From the NCBI GenBank assembly GCA_937928015.1, contig CALFXA010000076.1:1-5079 (forward strand): a DNA stretch of 5,079 bases, given 5' to 3'. The stretch comes from an uncultured Anaerolineales bacterium. Its GTDB lineage: Bacteria > Chloroflexota > Anaerolineae > Anaerolineales > Villigracilaceae. The number at the start of each line of letters is the position of its first letter. Within the stretch, counting starts at the first letter, position 1. The notes beneath the pieces are model-generated. The model worked only from the letters and a program-made list of their open reading frames with translations, had not been told where the DNA came from and ran no database searches. Position numbers and translations under genes: made by a program. This document shows, piece after piece, positions 4,634 to 5,079 of the stretch.

Positions 4634-5079
4634 CTAAAATAAGTTTTGGACCAGTTGGGGAATTTGATGCGTGGCCTCGGTGTTCATCTGGCGATAACGT
4701 TCCACCGACTCGCACATGGCTGACAATTTCTCGTGGTCACGCACCAGGGACTCGATCAACGTTCGCTGCGCCTTGCCGTTGAGCGCCACCCATCCCAGCC
4801 CATAGCGCTCGATGAACTCCAGGTTGACTTCCTCCTGCCCTGGGATGTAGGCCGTGGCGATGAACGGTTTGCCGAGCGTGACCGTCTCGAACAGCATGTT
4901 CGGCCCCGCCTTACCCATCACCACGTCCGCGGCCATCATGTAAGGCGCGATCTGTTTGGTGAACGGAATGGCGTGCACGTGCGGGCGTCCGTTGAAGTGT
5001 TTGAGCAGGCCTTCGTTCGTCCCTGCCGCCAGGATGACCTGCACATTCTCCAGCGCCAGCAGACTCTCGACCGTGCGCG
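4634..5079 (-). CDS. GT28 / MGDG-synthase-like glycosyltransferase, C-terminal part
   Basis: The last 147 residues of a gene that continues beyond the right edge; the frame is open to base 5079. It matches the nucleotide-sugar-binding C-terminal domain of family GT28 enzymes of the MurG / monogalactosyldiacylglycerol synthase / UgtP type. Seen are HAIPFTKQIAPYMMAADVVMGKAG, the Rossmann strand and Gly-rich turn (about bases 4971-4900), then a glutamate in NMLFETVTLGKP that normally contacts the ribose of the sugar nucleotide, and IPGQEEVNLEFIERYGLGW. The PGQEE-x-N motif is especially like MGDG synthases and processive diacylglycerol glucosyltransferases, so the acceptor is probably a lipid (diacylglycerol), with UDP-glucose or UDP-galactose as donor. 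That specificity is inferred from the C-terminal half alone; the acceptor-binding N-terminal domain is outside the window. An internal GTG at 5044 is not the true start because the protein fold extends upstream of it. It probably heads or continues an operon with the membrane protein gene. Confidence 0.88.
   Translation of the reverse strand, partial: RTVESLLALENVQVILAAGTNEGLLKHFNGRPHVHAIPFTKQIAPYMMAADVVMGKAGPNMLFETVTLGKPFIATAYIPGQEEVNLEFIERYGLGWVALNGKAQRTLIESLVRDHEKLSAMCESVERYRQMNTEATHQIPQLVQNLF

Noticed and set aside
1..5079. Search for a defence system, mobile element, CRISPR array, tRNA or riboswitch
   Set aside because: No transposase, integrase, toxin, nuclease, regularly spaced repeats, cloverleaf or conserved leader was seen; genes are compact, intact and individually ordinary.

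Overview
The window reads as an ordinary, tightly packed stretch of a moderately GC-rich bacterial chromosome. Six genes lie fully inside it, one glycosyltransferase gene is cut by the right edge, and a possible further gene start is cut by the left edge. No gap without a gene exceeds about 155 bases. I see no phage, insertion sequence, CRISPR array, tRNA or rRNA, and no convincing new system. The organism is not identified. A lipoprotein-like esterase with a Thr/Pro-rich linker, an MGDG-synthase-like GT28 enzyme, leaderless-looking promoters and a 'CCCTTCGACTGCGCTC...CTCAGGG' dispersed-repeat-like tract together suggest a Chloroflexota (Anaerolineae-like) bacterium. This is an inference from style only.

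Layout, left to right. (1) Minus strand, 12-1145: 4-hydroxyphenylpyruvate dioxygenase, with its own sigma70-like promoter and strong ribosome binding site. Its stop codon overlaps a possible ATG of a next gene that leaves the window. (2) The 1146-1298 gap holds that promoter, the terminator of the upstream esterase gene and a repeat-like GC-rich tract. (3) Minus strand, 1299-2264: a secreted, lipoprotein-like alpha/beta-hydrolase of the PHB-depolymerase/LpqC esterase family. Its Shine-Dalgarno sequence can be masked by a 7-bp hairpin. (4) Minus strand, 2354-3279: a two-gene operon. A YbaK/ProX-type aminoacyl-tRNA deacylase is followed, with a 4-bp GTGA overlap, by a small tyrosine-phosphatase-like protein. 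A perfect 14-bp terminator hairpin is built into the last codons of the second gene. (5) Plus strand, 3316-4011: a class I SAM-dependent methyltransferase, divergent from the YbaK gene across only 36 bases that must hold both promoters. (6) A bidirectional terminator at 4011-4048 separates it from the convergent pair on the right. (7) Minus strand, 4047-5079: the C-terminal part of a GT28/MGDG-synthase-like glycosyltransferase and, 26 bases after it, an unnamed polytopic membrane protein, probably co-transcribed.

The genes do not form one pathway. They look like four separately terminated housekeeping or accessory units: tyrosine catabolism or quinone/tocopherol precursor supply; extracellular ester hydrolysis; tRNA proofreading plus a phosphatase; and glycolipid/envelope synthesis. 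The most notable signals are regulatory: stem-loops fused to gene ends, a masked ribosome binding site, and a very short divergent promoter region consistent with leaderless transcripts.
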